A stretch of DNA of 64,000 nucleotides from Streptomyces antimycoticus. GTDB taxonomy: Bacteria > Actinomycetota > Actinomycetes > Streptomycetales > Streptomycetaceae. Both the position numbers and the translations under genes were made by a program. This document shows, piece after piece, positions 34,265-43,967 of this stretch; position 1 is the stretch's first letter; every line of letters begins with the position of its first letter. Location: assembly GCF_005405925.1 (NCBI RefSeq), contig NZ_BJHV01000003.1, forward strand, positions 1 through 64,000. The letters are read 5' to 3'. The notes below the pieces were generated by a model, which was given only the letters and a program-made list of their open reading frames with translations, was not told the DNA's origin and ran no database searches.

Positions 34265-36794
34265 GCCGGCTCCCCGGTGGGCGTGGTGTGGATGGCGTCA
34301 GCGGCTTCCGGATCGGCGGGGATGAGGATCTTCATGGTGCCGACCCGGCCCAGCAGGTCCCGGTACAGGCACTCCCCCAGCCGGGCCTCCCGCTCGGTCT
34401 CGGGCAGGTCGAGGGGGACAGGCCGGTGGTCACCAGTTCCAGGAGGTCCTTGTCCTCGCCGTCGAGGTCGAGGAAGTCCAGGCCGCGCCGGGCGAGGTGG
34501 CTGGTGGTCTGGCGGAACAGGAACCGGTGGGGGATCAGGCCGCGGACGATCGCGCCGCGCTCGTTGTCGGAGGGGCCGACATCATCGGAGTCGTGGGAGC
34601 CGACGAAGGCCGCGGCGTTGTGCTTGCGGCCGTCGCGGACGAGTTCGAGGAGCAGCTCCAGGCCCTCGCTGGAGGAGGTGAGCCACCAGCACTCGTCCCA
34701 CACGCAGACGGCGAACTCGCTCGGTGAGGCGACCGCGATCTGCCGGCACAGCGCGGCGATCAGGTACATCAGGGCCCGGCCCATGACCTTCTCGAACTCC
34801 ATGCGCTCCAGGCGGAAGTCGCTGCCCAGTTCGGCACGCTTGGGCAGTTGGAGGGCGTGCACGCTGAAGACGACGCTGTCGGCGTCTGCGGCCGCCACCG
34901 GCAGGGCATCGTCGAAGACCACCCGAGACAGGTCCTTGCGGGCGACGGCCTTGAGCTTGCGGGCCAGGCCCTGTGCGGCCGGGTCGCTGGCGCCGCGGGC
35001 TTCAAGCTCCTTCGTGAGGGCGCGCATGGAGGGGGCGGGGCCGGCCAGGACGGCTTCGATGGCCTCGGACAGGGCCACCCCTTCCAGGTCCATCGGCTTC
35101 ACGCCGAGCAGCAGGGTCAGGAACGACTCGGTGAACCGGGCGGCTTCCTGGGGGGCGAACAGGCGCAGCGGATCGAGGGAGATCTGCGCGTCCTGGTCGA
35201 CGGTGATGGTCTGGGTGGTGCCGGGGCAGGTTCTGGCGAAACGGAGCCACTCCTGGTTTCTGGTCCGGTCGACGATGACGGCCCGGCCCCGGGAGTTGGC
35301 CATCCCGGTGCGGCGGCCGCGGGCGAGCACGCTGTAGACGGCTGCCTTCATGCCGACCGACTTTCCGGCGCCGAGTTCGCCGATGAACGCGGCTGAAGCG
35401 CTCGCGTTCTCGCGCGGGCCGCGCGAGAAGTCGACCAGCACGGGGCGGACGCCGCCGCTGGCTGTCTGCAGTCCGTACAGGGCGCCGGTGTCGTCGCCGA
35501 GCTCGGCGCCGGCCAGGGGCATCGCCATGGCGAAATCGGAGGCGAGCAGGATCTGCCGGTAGGCGGTCATCACCCGCGGGGTGCGGCAGCCGGGCAGCAT
35601 CCCGTAGAAGAGGGCTTCCTGCTCGCCCAGCGGCCGGGCGAAGGTGTAGTCGCTCGGGCCGAAGTGGCTGGCGACGGCCGTGGCCCGGTCCTGCGCCTCG
35701 TCGGCGTTCTGGCCCCACACGCACAGCGCCACCATGGCGCCGACCTCCACCTCACGCGCGGAGGAGGTCACCCGCGACCGGAAGTGGGCGAGCTTGCCGA
35801 TGCCGGTGCGGACATGGTCCGGCGCGCCGGCGGCGTCGCCGTCGTATTCGGCTTCCTGGTGGGCCAGTTCGCGTGCCCGGCGCCTCGATTTGGCTTCGGC
35901 CTTGTGCCCGGGGGTGATGTGGAGGCGGGCCACCCAGTCGATCGGGAAGGGGAACTGGTCGAGGGCCTGGAGGTACTCGCTGCCGGGGAATTGGAATTCC
36001 TCGGGCATCTCTGACAAAGCGAGCAGCGCCTGGTAGCTGTCTCCCCACTCGGTAGACACCTGCAGGAAGCGGCGCTGGAAAGGGTTACCGACCGGCTGGC
36101 CACGCCGGGAGCCGAAGTCGGTTCCGCCTTCGGCCAGCAGGGCTTCGCTGAGGGCCGCAGTGGTCCGGCCCCGTCCCCGGACCCGGTGCGTGCTGTCGTC
36201 CGGGGCGGGCAGCAGGGGTTCGGCCAGACCGCGGCGGGTGCTGTGGCCGTAGATCCACAGGATTTCGGACTCCGTGGCCGGCCGCATCGGCACAGCCGCC
36301 GGCCACTGGGCCTGAATCCGCGCGGCCTGCTCGGTGCGCCGCTGTTCCTCGGCCGCGGAGACGGGCGCGGGCATCAGCCCGAGCTGTCCGGCCAGCTCGG
36401 CCCGGGCAGCGGACAGGACCTGGGTGAGGCTGTCCCGGCGGGTCTCGGAGGGCAGGGGGATGGCCAGCCAGTCGGTGCGGCCGGTCAGCTCCATCGTCTC
36501 CAGCTGGTCCAGCACCGTGTGGGCGAGGTCGACATACCGGTCGGACGCCTCGAGGTCGATGCCGGCGGTCATGTCGCGGACGACCTGGACCGGGTCGGTC
36601 TGGGGGCACAGGCTGAGCAGCATCGGCTCGCCCTGGAGGCTTTTGACCAGTGATTCAATCGCCTTGAGCCTGCGTCGCTTGGCCGCTGCCGTCGCGTGAC
36701 TGTAGTTCGCCGAGGACGCCCGCCACACGGCCCAGCAGGTGCCGTGTGTGGTCCAGATGATGTTCCCGGCCACGTGCCGGACAGGCAGCCGCAT
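34261..36794 (-). CDS. VirB4-like conjugation ATPase (frameshifted near 3' end)
   Basis: This protein of about 845 residues is the motor of the transfer channel. Walker A is GELGAGKSVGMKAAVYS near residue 475, and Walker B is EFAVCVWDECWWL near 730. Conserved surrounding features such as DRTRNQEWLRFARTCPG and AIVRGLIPHRFLFRQTTSHL are present. The uninterrupted frame stops at 34332. At a G5 run on the plus strand (34413-34417) one added base restores LDLPETEREARLGECLYRDL ... and a stop at 34261, overlapping the next ATG (ATGA). The frameshift is therefore probably a base-call error, otherwise a short C-terminal change. Confidence 0.88.
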
Positions 36795-36796
36795 GG

Positions 36797-37459
36797 TCAG
36801 TGCCCCTTCGTTGATTCGTGCTCGGGCCCAGTGCGGCGCTGCGCGAGCAGCTGCTGCACGCCGGACCGCATCCCGCCATCGCCTGCCGTCACCGGCTCCT
36901 CGGAGCGTGCCGGGGCCGATGGGCGGGGCGGGGCGGGCTGGTCAAGGTGTGGTGGCTCGGTCTCGCCGGCCGTCTCCGGTCGCTCCCGGTCTGCGGCGGG
37001 GGCCTGCTGGTTGTCGGCCGCGTCCTGCGCGGGTCGGCCTGTGGGTGGCAAGGTGCAGGCGGCACGGGCGCGGTGGGCGGAGGCGGCGTGCCAGGGGCGT
37101 CCCCGCAGCCGGCCGTGGCGGGGCGCGGTCGCCAGCATGGTGATGCTCACCATGACGGCTGCCGGGTTCCGGCCGTCCAGCCGGACGAACCGCAGCGTCC
37201 ACGCCCCCGCGTACGGGATGACGATGACGATCAGCAGGTCCAGCACGCTGCGCGTGCCCCACAGGCTGCGGGTGGCGATCAGCGGGATGAACAGGACGAC
37301 CAGGGTGGTCAGCTGGGTCTTGGTGTAGGGGCCGCCGGGCAGCCGGGCGTTGCCGCCGGGAATCTTCCCGACCACGACCGGCAGGCGGCGGGCCTTGGTG
37401 TAGCAGTGGCCGATCAGACGGTCACCCGCGTCCGCGCCGATCGGTTCGGCGGCGCTCAC
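36797..37459 (-). CDS. PrgI/TcpE-like membrane protein
   Basis: In this 220-residue protein the N-terminal 100 residues hold two membrane segments (LTTLVVLFIPLIATRSLW; VLDLLIVIVIPYAGAWTL) preceded by YTKARRLPVVVGKIPGGNAR. The rest is a polar, Pro/Glu-rich tail (residues 120-220). A two-helix protein just upstream of a VirB4-like ATPase matches the PrgI/TcpE position in Gram-positive type IV systems. It overlaps the next upstream gene by 4 bp and is 2 bp from the ATPase gene. Confidence 0.75.
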   Translation of the reverse strand: MSAAEPIGADAGDRLIGHCYTKARRLPVVVGKIPGGNARLPGGPYTKTQLTTLVVLFIPLIATRSLWGTRSVLDLLIVIVIPYAGAWTLRFVRLDGRNPAAVMVSITMLATAPRHGRLRGRPWHAASAHRARAACTLPPTGRPAQDAADNQQAPAADRERPETAGETEPPHLDQPAPPRPSAPARSEEPVTAGDGGMRSGVQQLLAQRRTGPEHESTKGH

Positions 37460-37755
37460 GGTGCCTGTCCGGTGTCGGCGGGCCTGACGCCGTTGTCGTA
37501 CTGGGTGACGTCCTCACCGGTCTTGTCGCTGAGCAGGTCCATGTTGGCGGCGCCCCACCAGACCATGGCCGCGAGGATGACCGAGAGGATGGTCGGCCCG
37601 GCCGCGCGGGTCTTGAACCCGACCACGACCACGAAGATGAGGCACATCAAAGGGATGACCCCGTAGAGGATGAGGTTCTTCAGGTCGGCGCTCAGCATCC
37701 GAGCGGTTTCGATGTTCCCGATCACAGCGAGCTGGTTCATCGTGGTCTTCTCCAT
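37456..37755 (-). CDS. VirB2/TrbC-like small membrane protein
   Basis: This 99-residue protein has a start at 37755 or at the ATG five codons later (MNQLAVIGN). The two membrane helices are NLILYGVIPLMCLIFVVVVG and PTILSVILAAMVWWGAANMD, with a short acidic C-terminus. Size, topology and place ahead of the PrgI-like gene fit the pilin-like channel component. Coupled downstream by a 4-bp overlap. Confidence 0.72.
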   Translation of the reverse strand: MEKTTMNQLAVIGNIETARMLSADLKNLILYGVIPLMCLIFVVVVGFKTRAAGPTILSVILAAMVWWGAANMDLLSDKTGEDVTQYDNGVRPADTGQAP

Positions 37756-37765
37756 ATCTGGGCGG

Positions 37766-38830
37766 TCATGTGGCCGGGCCGGTCGGTGCGGTGGGCGGGG
37801 TGCGGTGGGCTGTGGCGGGGGTGGCGTCCAGGGCCGCGATCTCCCAGCGCCCGGCGCGAGCGGTGAGGGTCAGGGCGTAGGACAGCGGGACCTGCACCCG
37901 GTCGGCACCGGTGGCGCGGATCTGCACCAGCAGCCGCTGGCGGGTCCCGTCCGCCGGCACACCGGTGGCCGGGCCGTCGGCGCTCTCCTCGCCCGCGACG
38001 GCCAGGGACTCGACCTCGACCTTGCGGTACGGCGCAGGACTGACCGGTTCCATGTGGAGACCGGGGGCGAGGTAGCGGTCCAGCTCCCCGGATCCGGTCA
38101 GGTACGCGCCGAGGAACTCCCCGGCCGTCTCGGCGCGAGTGTCGTCGGGCACGGCGGCACGCTCGGGCCCGTAGCCGAGTTGCGGCTGGTGGGACTGGCT
38201 GCCAGGAGCGGCCACTTCGGCCGGCAGGGTGGCCGCCACGTAGCCCTCCGCGCCGGAAGTGCCGGATCCCGTGGAGGCGAGGACGGGCACCTGGAAGTAC
38301 CGCAGCGCATCGGATGGGGCCTCGGCTGCGTCCTTCGGCTGGCCGGTCGGCTCGATGCGGGCGGCGACGGTGACGGACCAGGCGCCCGGTGCGGTCTGCC
38401 GCACCCGGACAGCGGTCGTCTGGGTCGCCCTCTGCCGCCCCGGCTTCCCGTCCAGTCGCAGCTGCCCGGCCGACGGGTAGTAGGGGGCGAGCTGGTCCTG
38501 GTCGTCCTCCCCGGCCGCGACGAAGGCGGCGACGAACAGCTCAGCGAACCCCGAGGGTCCCGCCTCGTCTGCCTCGGCATGCTGTACTCGCGGCTGCGGC
38601 TGCGGGACGGCGTCCACGGCGGCCGCGGCCGACATCCAGGCCAGCAGCCCCAGGATGGGACCGGCGCAGATCACCGCCCAGGCGAACCAGCGCGCCACAA
38701 CGGTCGCGTTCGCCCGCGCTCCGGGCGACAGATCCCAACCGCCGGCCTGCGGCCCGCGCTCCTCCCACTCCTCCACCACGTTCTCGACGGACGCCTCCGC
38801 CCGCTGTTCCCTGGACTTCCACAGCTTCAT
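37766..38830 (-). CDS. TcpC/VirB8-like conjugal transfer protein
   Basis: This 354-residue bitopic protein has a cytoplasmic N-terminus rich in charged residues and a membrane segment at about 47-68 (WFAWAVICAGPILGLLAWMS). Two NTF2-like extracytoplasmic domains follow, containing GFAELFVAAFVAAGEDDQDQ and TAGEFLGAYLTGSGELDRYL. This tandem domain architecture is typical of TcpC of clostridial and actinobacterial conjugation systems. It would scaffold the channel outside the membrane. Its ATG overlaps the upstream stop by 4 bp. Confidence 0.82.
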   Translation of the reverse strand: MKLWKSREQRAEASVENVVEEWEERGPQAGGWDLSPGARANATVVARWFAWAVICAGPILGLLAWMSAAAAVDAVPQPQPRVQHAEADEAGPSGFAELFVAAFVAAGEDDQDQLAPYYPSAGQLRLDGKPGRQRATQTTAVRVRQTAPGAWSVTVAARIEPTGQPKDAAEAPSDALRYFQVPVLASTGSGTSGAEGYVAATLPAEVAAPGSQSHQPQLGYGPERAAVPDDTRAETAGEFLGAYLTGSGELDRYLAPGLHMEPVSPAPYRKVEVESLAVAGEESADGPATGVPADGTRQRLLVQIRATGADRVQVPLSYALTLTARAGRWEIAALDATPATAHRTPPTAPTGPAT

Positions 38831-39108
38831 GACCGTCCTCCGTTCTCGGCGGCCGGTACGGGCCGGGTCAGTTCCGCGATCCGCTCACGCAGTTGGTTCT
38901 CAGGCCGCTCCAGCAGGACCGTGAGGGAGGCAAGGACCTCGTCCGCGTCCCGGTCGAGGTAGTCGCGCAGCGCCTGGTAGGTCACGGGGTTGAAAGGGCG
39001 GTGCACGAGCGCTGCGCCGAGTCCGACCAGCAGGTGCCAGGCGCGGGTCACACGCTCTTCGTCGGCGTCCAACCGCCCGGCCGACGGGCCGGTCCTTTCG
39101 TCTGTCAT
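38827..39108 (-). CDS. Small helical transfer-operon protein
   Basis: This protein has 93 residues from the ATG at 39108, after CAGGGAG. It is helical with no membrane segment: ADEERVTRAWHLLVGLGAAL, NPVTYQALRDYLDRDADEVL, QLRERIAELTRPV. It overlaps the tcpC-like gene by 4 bp, so it belongs to the transfer operon. Possible cytoplasmic adaptor or regulator. Confidence 0.65.
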   Translation of the reverse strand: MTDERTGPSAGRLDADEERVTRAWHLLVGLGAALVHRPFNPVTYQALRDYLDRDADEVLASLTVLLERPENQLRERIAELTRPVPAAENGGRS

Positions 39109-39161
39109 GTGCGCTCCCTGGGAATGAGGTGTGCGGGTACCGGTGGTGCGGCGGCTGCGGC

Positions 39162-40022
39162 TCATGCGGCCGTCGCCAGTTCGGCGGCCGCCGGGATGAG
39201 GCGCTGTACGGCGCGGGCGCGGCGTCGGCGCCAGGCCCCCGCGGTGGTGCCGGTCACGCGGGCCGCTACCGCGTCGGGGACGGGGATCTCCCGGTGGTGC
39301 CAGCTGATGGCCTGTGCGTCCGGGCCGGTGAGCGTTCCCTGACGCAGGGCTGCCAGGAGGAGCTCCAGGAGCTCCAGGCGGGCGACGTTCGCCTCGATCG
39401 GGGCGGCCACCGTCTCCGCGGGCTCAAGTCCGTGGCTGACCGCGTCCTTCAGGAGGGCTGCGGTCTCGGCGCACTGGTCGGGGCCCAGCTGCTCCTCGGC
39501 GGTCGCGGCATCGAGGTACTCGGCGTCGCCACCCCGTTCGCGGGCCAGCTCCCGGCAGGTGCGCTTGAGGGTGTCCAGGGCCACATTCGCCGCGGGCCGG
39601 CCAGGCCGGGGGTGGATGCGGCCGGACCGTGCCACCTCGAACAGGACGCTGACGGTGACGTGGGCGACGTCCTCAAGGGATCGGCCACCGGTGGACCGGG
39701 TCTGGCCGCGGGCGATACGCACCGCGGCCGGCAGCATCGTCTGGACCACGATCCGCGCCGCCCACGTGGCCGGTCGCCCGGTGCCGGCCGCCCGCACCAG
39801 CAGCGTGCGGAGCACCGCGTCGGCCATGCTGTTATCCGCCTGGTCGGGCTGTGGCTGAAGCGCGGCCAGGACCTCCTCGGGGCCGAAGAGCGGGATCTGG
39901 GCGTCGGCCATCCAGTCGCGCACGGCCGCACCGATCTGCGGGTCCGCGCACACGGTCACCCATTCGGCGTCCAGGCGGGCGAAGATCCCGACTCCGGCTG
40001 CGGGTCGCTTCTGGTCTGCCAC
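39162..40022 (-). CDS. First gene of the transfer operon; sigma- or regulator-like protein
   Basis: This protein has 286 residues from the GTG at 40022, with GGGAG seven bases upstream. It is cytoplasmic and helical. The C-terminal part (RLELLELLLAALRQGTLTGP ... VPDAVAARVTGTTAGAWRRRRARAV) resembles a sigma region-4 helix-turn-helix with the 'AAR-TGTTAGAWRRRRARAVQRL' pattern. A conserved middle contains EDVAHVTVSVLFEVARSGRI. It leads the operon, so it may regulate transfer. It sits directly below the repeat-rich region 40072-40446. Confidence 0.65.
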   Translation of the reverse strand: MADQKRPAAGVGIFARLDAEWVTVCADPQIGAAVRDWMADAQIPLFGPEEVLAALQPQPDQADNSMADAVLRTLLVRAAGTGRPATWAARIVVQTMLPAAVRIARGQTRSTGGRSLEDVAHVTVSVLFEVARSGRIHPRPGRPAANVALDTLKRTCRELARERGGDAEYLDAATAEEQLGPDQCAETAALLKDAVSHGLEPAETVAAPIEANVARLELLELLLAALRQGTLTGPDAQAISWHHREIPVPDAVAARVTGTTAGAWRRRRARAVQRLIPAAAELATAA

Positions 40023-40071
40023 GGCACAACTCCCTTTTTCGATCGCGTGCCGTGAACGCTCCCTGCCGGCA

Positions 40072-40161
40072 GTTGCCCAAAGGCTTGACCGAATCCGCAA
40101 ACCACCAGGTCAACCGGTTGCCCAGCGCGAAGTGCGCCCCTTGGCGGGCCTCTGGGCAACC
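40072..40161. repeat. Three TGGGCAACC / GGTTGCCCA repeats before the transfer operon
   Basis: Copies at 40072-40079 (one base short), 40116-40124 and 40153-40161 lie in the 430-bp region upstream of the transfer operon. The same 9-mer family recurs three times at 52925-52983 and once inside the DUF2637 gene (53364-53372). Orientation changes from plus to minus within the set. Likely protein-binding sites. Confidence 0.6.
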
Positions 40162-40327
40162 TCCCCGAGCGGGCGCAGAAGGGGCGGGCTCCGGCCTGGC
40201 GCTCCCGGGATGAGTTGGCTCGGCGCGAGGCGGTGCTCCAGCGCGCCTGGGCGAGGCGCCTGCGCATGGCGCCATCGGGCAGAGGCGGCTGCCGCAGCGG
40301 ATGCGCGGTACGTCAGCCGCGGGCGCG

Positions 40328-40446
40328 GTGGCCGATCGGCCACGAGTACCGGGCAGCAGAGAGGTGGCCGATCGGCCATGGCCGATGGCCGATGCGCGCT
40401 GTCGGCCATCGGCCACCGGGGGCCCGGCTGCCTGCTGGGTGGCCGA
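40328..40446. repeat. Heptamer TGGCCGA array with 16-bp palindrome
   Basis: A perfect palindrome GTGGCCGATCGGCCAC lies at 40328-40343, and TGGCCGATCGGCCA at 40365-40378. Two tandem TGGCCGA (40379-40385, 40386-40392) face two tandem TCGGCCA (40402-40408, 40409-40415), with another copy at 40440-40446. The array ends just past the stop of the winged-helix gene. It may be an operator or iteron set for the transfer operon, and matches the array at 52967-53186. Confidence 0.7.
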
Positions 40447-40450
40447 CCGG

Positions 40451-41914
40451 TCAGCTGTGGCCGGTCACCTGGTGGCCGACCGCCTCCCACTCCTCGAGCT
40501 CGGCGCGTAGCTCGCCGAATGCCCGTTCGGCGTCGCGCTGGTCACGCAAGTGCTCGAGCCACCCCCGGTCAGCCTTGGCGTGTCGGGGAGCAGGCAGTGG
40601 CGCGCCGAGGGCGCGGGCACGGTAGACCTCGAGCGGGGAGATGTCCTCGTCCCAGGACTGCATCGGCAGGGAGCGTGCGAAGTCCTCCTCGTCCTCCCGC
40701 AGCCACGACCGGTATTCCACTGCCGTGTTCCGCTGGCGAGGGAGGGACTGCCGGACAGCGGCGAGCCGTCGGCGCAGCGCCGGACGGAGCTGCTGGGCGT
40801 AGCGCTGCCAGATCGGGGCATTGCGCTCTTCCCGGTTGCGCAGCATGGCCGCGTGCCGGGTGCCGTCGTCGGCCGGTACCTCCGGTGGGGCCACGCCGGT
40901 GAGACTCCCCAGCCGTTGACGGCGGGCGAGCTCGTGCCGCACGTAGGCGGCCGGGTCCCTCAGGTAACCGGGAACTGCCCAGGTGAGCAGCTCGGCCGCC
41001 AGGCCCTGCCAGGTCCACCCGATGGTGATCAGCGGCCGCAGCGCGTAGGCCAGACGGCGGGGGCATGCACGGTGGAGCCACCACACCTCGCCCTGCAGCC
41101 GTTCGGTCAGGGTGATCCCCCGGGCGCATTCGGTCGGCGAGACCGGGCCCCTGTCCGTTGTGGTGGGGCGGGAGGTCTTCGGGCACGTCGCGCGCTGGCG
41201 CGGGGTGTTGTTCTTACCCCCCACGACCTGAACCTGACGGTGGTCCTTGGGGACCACCACAGAAGGGGTGCACGACGTGCGCCGGGGCCGGCGCCGGGAC
41301 GCCTTCCGGCGGGCCTCTTCGACGGCTCGGACGCGCCCGGCCCCGGTGACTCCGGTGATCCGCGCGGTGTAGCCGGTCCCGGCGATGCGGCGCCCTTGCG
41401 CGTCGTCCCACATGCGCGGGGCGACGGCGGCGAACAAGGTGGCGGTGCCGCGGTATCCGTCCCCGGGCCGCCAGGCGCTCCCCCGGCGGGTGCGCAGCAC
41501 GTTGGTCTTGGAGCCGTGCTCCACGTAGGCGATCAGGCCGAGCTCACGCAGATACCGGGCGTGGTACATCACCGCCCTCTTCTTCAGCCCGAGTTCGCGG
41601 GCAGTCGCCTCCGCACTGAGCGCGAAATGGCCGCGGCTGCTGCGCCTCATCCGGGCGGCGAAGACCTCGGCCAGGCGCAGCGTCGTCCGTCCGGCTTTCG
41701 GGTGATATCCGGCCTCGACCATGTACCGGGCCGCGGCGAGGAAGTCGTCCGGTCGGCGCAGCTGGCGGGAGGCGGTGGCAGCGAGCTCGTGGTCAGCGGC
41801 GTCACGCACGAGAACGAAGGCATGACGAAACGTGCTCGAGACGTCTCGGGTCTCGGACAGATCAGGACATGCCGCCAGGTGGATATGGCGGCACGCCGCA
41901 ACGTCGTGCATCAT
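40451..41914 (-). CDS. Winged-helix DNA-binding protein, possible replication initiator
   Basis: In this 487-residue protein residues 90-150 form a winged helix (LSAEATARELGLKKRAVMYH, ARYLRELGLIAYVEHGSKTN). Plasmid-borne actinomycete replication and regulatory proteins often carry such a domain. A basic linker (about 200-260) follows, then a helical C-terminal domain (LTERLQGEVWWLHRACPRRL; WSWLREDEEDFARSL-like region) with many Arg/Trp. No known Rep motif is visible, so replication initiation is a guess. It lies between the repeat array and a 700-bp gene-poor region (41915-42622). Confidence 0.6.
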   Translation of the reverse strand: MMHDVAACRHIHLAACPDLSETRDVSSTFRHAFVLVRDAADHELAATASRQLRRPDDFLAAARYMVEAGYHPKAGRTTLRLAEVFAARMRRSSRGHFALSAEATARELGLKKRAVMYHARYLRELGLIAYVEHGSKTNVLRTRRGSAWRPGDGYRGTATLFAAVAPRMWDDAQGRRIAGTGYTARITGVTGAGRVRAVEEARRKASRRRPRRTSCTPSVVVPKDHRQVQVVGGKNNTPRQRATCPKTSRPTTTDRGPVSPTECARGITLTERLQGEVWWLHRACPRRLAYALRPLITIGWTWQGLAAELLTWAVPGYLRDPAAYVRHELARRQRLGSLTGVAPPEVPADDGTRHAAMLRNREERNAPIWQRYAQQLRPALRRRLAAVRQSLPRQRNTAVEYRSWLREDEEDFARSLPMQSWDEDISPLEVYRARALGAPLPAPRHAKADRGWLEHLRDQRDAERAFGELRAELEEWEAVGHQVTGHS

Positions 41915-42330
41915 TACCTCCGTTGCACCGTGCTTGCGTCGGGCAACACGAAGCCCCTGTGAGGGGTGCTTCAGGTTCGGGTGAACCGAAAATCTGTCCG
42001 GCCTTCGGGGCGGACACTTCGCCTGACCAGGGCTTGCTCCCCTGGAACGGCGGTGGCAGGTTGGCCAGCTGGCCCGATGGGGATCGGGCTCGGTGGCCGG
42101 GGCAGCAGACGCGGGCCTTGGGGAAGGCGCCGCGGAGGGCTGCCCCTCCGGTGGCTACGTCATACAGCTCCCCTCAGAGGGGGAAGACACGAGCCCACAG
42201 TCCGGATGACATGCGGACATCCACCAGGTGACCGGAATGAACACGGCTGCGTCCTGGTGGTGCTTGTTGGGTCCTGAAGGACCTGTGCGGGTACGCTGCA
42301 TTCAGCGAGACCTCGTTTCCTGAAGACCTC

Positions 42331-42351
42331 GGTCTCGCACCGTGCGAGACC
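42331..42351. promoter_or_regulatory. Perfect 10-bp inverted repeat, possible terminator or operator
   Basis: GGTCTCGCAC and its exact complement GTGCGAGACC are separated by one C, followed by TTTT on the plus strand. Further CGAGACCT and GCTCGCAC partial copies lie at 42306 and near 42395. The gene-poor stretch 41915-42622 otherwise shows no CDS I can support. Confidence 0.4.
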
Positions 42352-42622
42352 TTTTCCGAGAAGCCTGCTCGCACCGACGGCGGCCCCAGTAGCTCGCACA
42401 GGTTGGCAGACCTGAGCTGCTCGGGGCCTTTGTCGTGTCCGAGGCTCCGACTGCCTGTGTCCGGGCGGAAACAGGAGACGGCGCGGGACCACCCTAGTCC
42501 TCCGGACGCTTCAGCTGTCACACGTCCCACCGCGTCCCTCCTTCGTGTCGTCTGCCAGGTCTTGACGAACCGTCCCCTGCCCGTGTGGCCCAGCCCGCGG
42601 GGCTGCGGCAGGTATCGCCGGG

Positions 42623-42988
42623 TCATGACGCACGCCGTGCTTGCCCGCGGCCGGATTCTTCGGGATGCCCAGGCGCGTGGACTCCCGCCGGGCCTGCCTC
42701 GGGCGGGGCCTGGAGGAGGTCCTCTATCGAACCGTGGCCGCCGGTCTGGTGCTCCCAGGCCCGGAGGAGTTCGCTCACCAGGGATCGTGCGGCCGCCTGG
42801 AATTCCTCGCGGCATGTCTCGCGCTGGGCGAGCCAGGTCAGGTGCCGGGTGTGGGCGTGCATGGCGAGCAGCTCGGTGATCAGCGGAGAGAACGGCAGAG
42901 GCACGTCCAGCGCGGTGCAGGCGTGCGGGGTGCCGGCAGCCGGAGCGGACTTGCGAGCGGCGGACTTGGTGAAACGGTGCGAGGTCAC
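42623..42988 (-). CDS. Hypothetical protein of the relaxation/coupling gene cluster
   Basis: This protein has 121 residues from the GTG at 42988, with AAGGAG eight bases upstream. It has a basic N-terminus, a helical middle (HTRHLTWLAQRETCREEFQA, ARSLVSELLRAWEHQTGGHG) and a polar tail. It begins 30 bp after the Replic_Relax gene on the same strand, so it is co-transcribed. Function unknown. Confidence 0.6.
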   Translation of the reverse strand: MTSHRFTKSAARKSAPAAGTPHACTALDVPLPFSPLITELLAMHAHTRHLTWLAQRETCREEFQAAARSLVSELLRAWEHQTGGHGSIEDLLQAPPEAGPAGVHAPGHPEESGRGQARRAS

Positions 42989-43018
42989 GAGGGGCTCCTT
43001 CGAGACGAGGTAGGGGGA

Positions 43019-43957
43019 TCAGGCGACGTGCGCGCTGGGGCGCAGCCAGGCGTCGGTGGGGTCGGCGGGGCCGAGGACGGGCGTGAAGATGGGTGTGAAC
43101 GGTCCGTGTTCGCGGAGCTGGTCGAGCAGGGTGACGCTGGCGCGCAGATTCGCGGCGGTCGCGGCCGGGTCGGCGGCGACCAGGCTCCGCAGGTCGGCGA
43201 TGCGGCGCTCCAGCCGGGCGGACGAGGCTCCGGTGAGGACGAGGAGGAGACGGGGGAAGACCGGGTAGCGGCTGCGCCAGGCCGCTGCGCTCTGGGCGCG
43301 GCGTGCGGGCCGGCCGCCGCGGGCAGGGCCGGCCGGGGGCGTGTACTGGTGGTATCGGGCGTAGGCGTGGACCTTCTGGGCCAGCCGGGCAATGGTCATC
43401 TGGGTGCGGTCGACCTCGATGAAGAAGGTCAGCAGGGTTCGCTGCTCACCTTCGGTGTGGACGTAGTTGAGGACGGCGTCCGGGACCAGGGAGAGGTCTT
43501 CCCCGGGGCGGGTCTCGTCCCGGTAGTAGTGCGCGATCTCCGGGGACCAGTCGAGGGGACCGCATTCGTGGCCCAGCTTGCGGGACCACTCGACAAACGC
43601 CAGGCCGGTCTCCACGGTGGCCAGGGTGTGCTCCTGCAGCGGGCCGGCGGCGGCCTCCGGGCTCATCCGGTACGGCCGTTGCGGAAGCAGACCGGTCGCT
43701 TCGACGGCTTCGGCTCCCTTGTCGGTCAGCCACCACAGCAGCGGAGCCTGTCCGTGGGAGCGCCGGCCAACGAGGTTCACCAGGCCCTGCTCGCGGAGCT
43801 GGTGGAGCTGACGGCGCAGGTACTCGGCGCGGGTGTGGTGCGGGGTGAGCATGCGGTGCACCTGGTCGGTCGCGACCAGACGGTGCTGGTACAGCACGTT
43901 CAGGACCTGCTGGCCCAGCGGGCCGGCGCCCAGCGGTGCGGTCGTCGGGTAGGGCAT
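43019..43957 (-). CDS. Replication-relaxation family protein
   Basis: In this 312-residue protein the N-terminal winged helix (VLNVLYQHRLVATDQVHRML ... LRRQLHQLREQGLVNLVGRR) is followed by the Replic_Relax core (VETGLAFVEWSRKLGHECGP; SLVPDAVLNYVHTEGEQRTL; LTFFIEVDRTQMTIARLAQK with an invariant-looking FFIEVDR). Members occur beside coupling proteins on actinomycete mobile elements and are thought to assist DNA processing for transfer or replication. It is separated from the coupling-protein gene by only 10 bp. Confidence 0.82.
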   Translation of the reverse strand: MPYPTTAPLGAGPLGQQVLNVLYQHRLVATDQVHRMLTPHHTRAEYLRRQLHQLREQGLVNLVGRRSHGQAPLLWWLTDKGAEAVEATGLLPQRPYRMSPEAAAGPLQEHTLATVETGLAFVEWSRKLGHECGPLDWSPEIAHYYRDETRPGEDLSLVPDAVLNYVHTEGEQRTLLTFFIEVDRTQMTIARLAQKVHAYARYHQYTPPAGPARGGRPARRAQSAAAWRSRYPVFPRLLLVLTGASSARLERRIADLRSLVAADPAATAANLRASVTLLDQLREHGPFTPIFTPVLGPADPTDAWLRPSAHVA

Positions 43958-43967
43958 ATCAGGCTCC

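Noticed and set aside
33029..34681. Plus-strand frame of 550 codons opposite the VirB6- and VirB4-like genes
   Set aside because: It is antisense to genes with membrane segments and ATPase motifs; composition is low-complexity.
40328..40446. Heptamer array as a CRISPR-like array
   Set aside because: Units are seven bases, occur in both orientations and have no unique spacers, so an operator or iteron set fits better.
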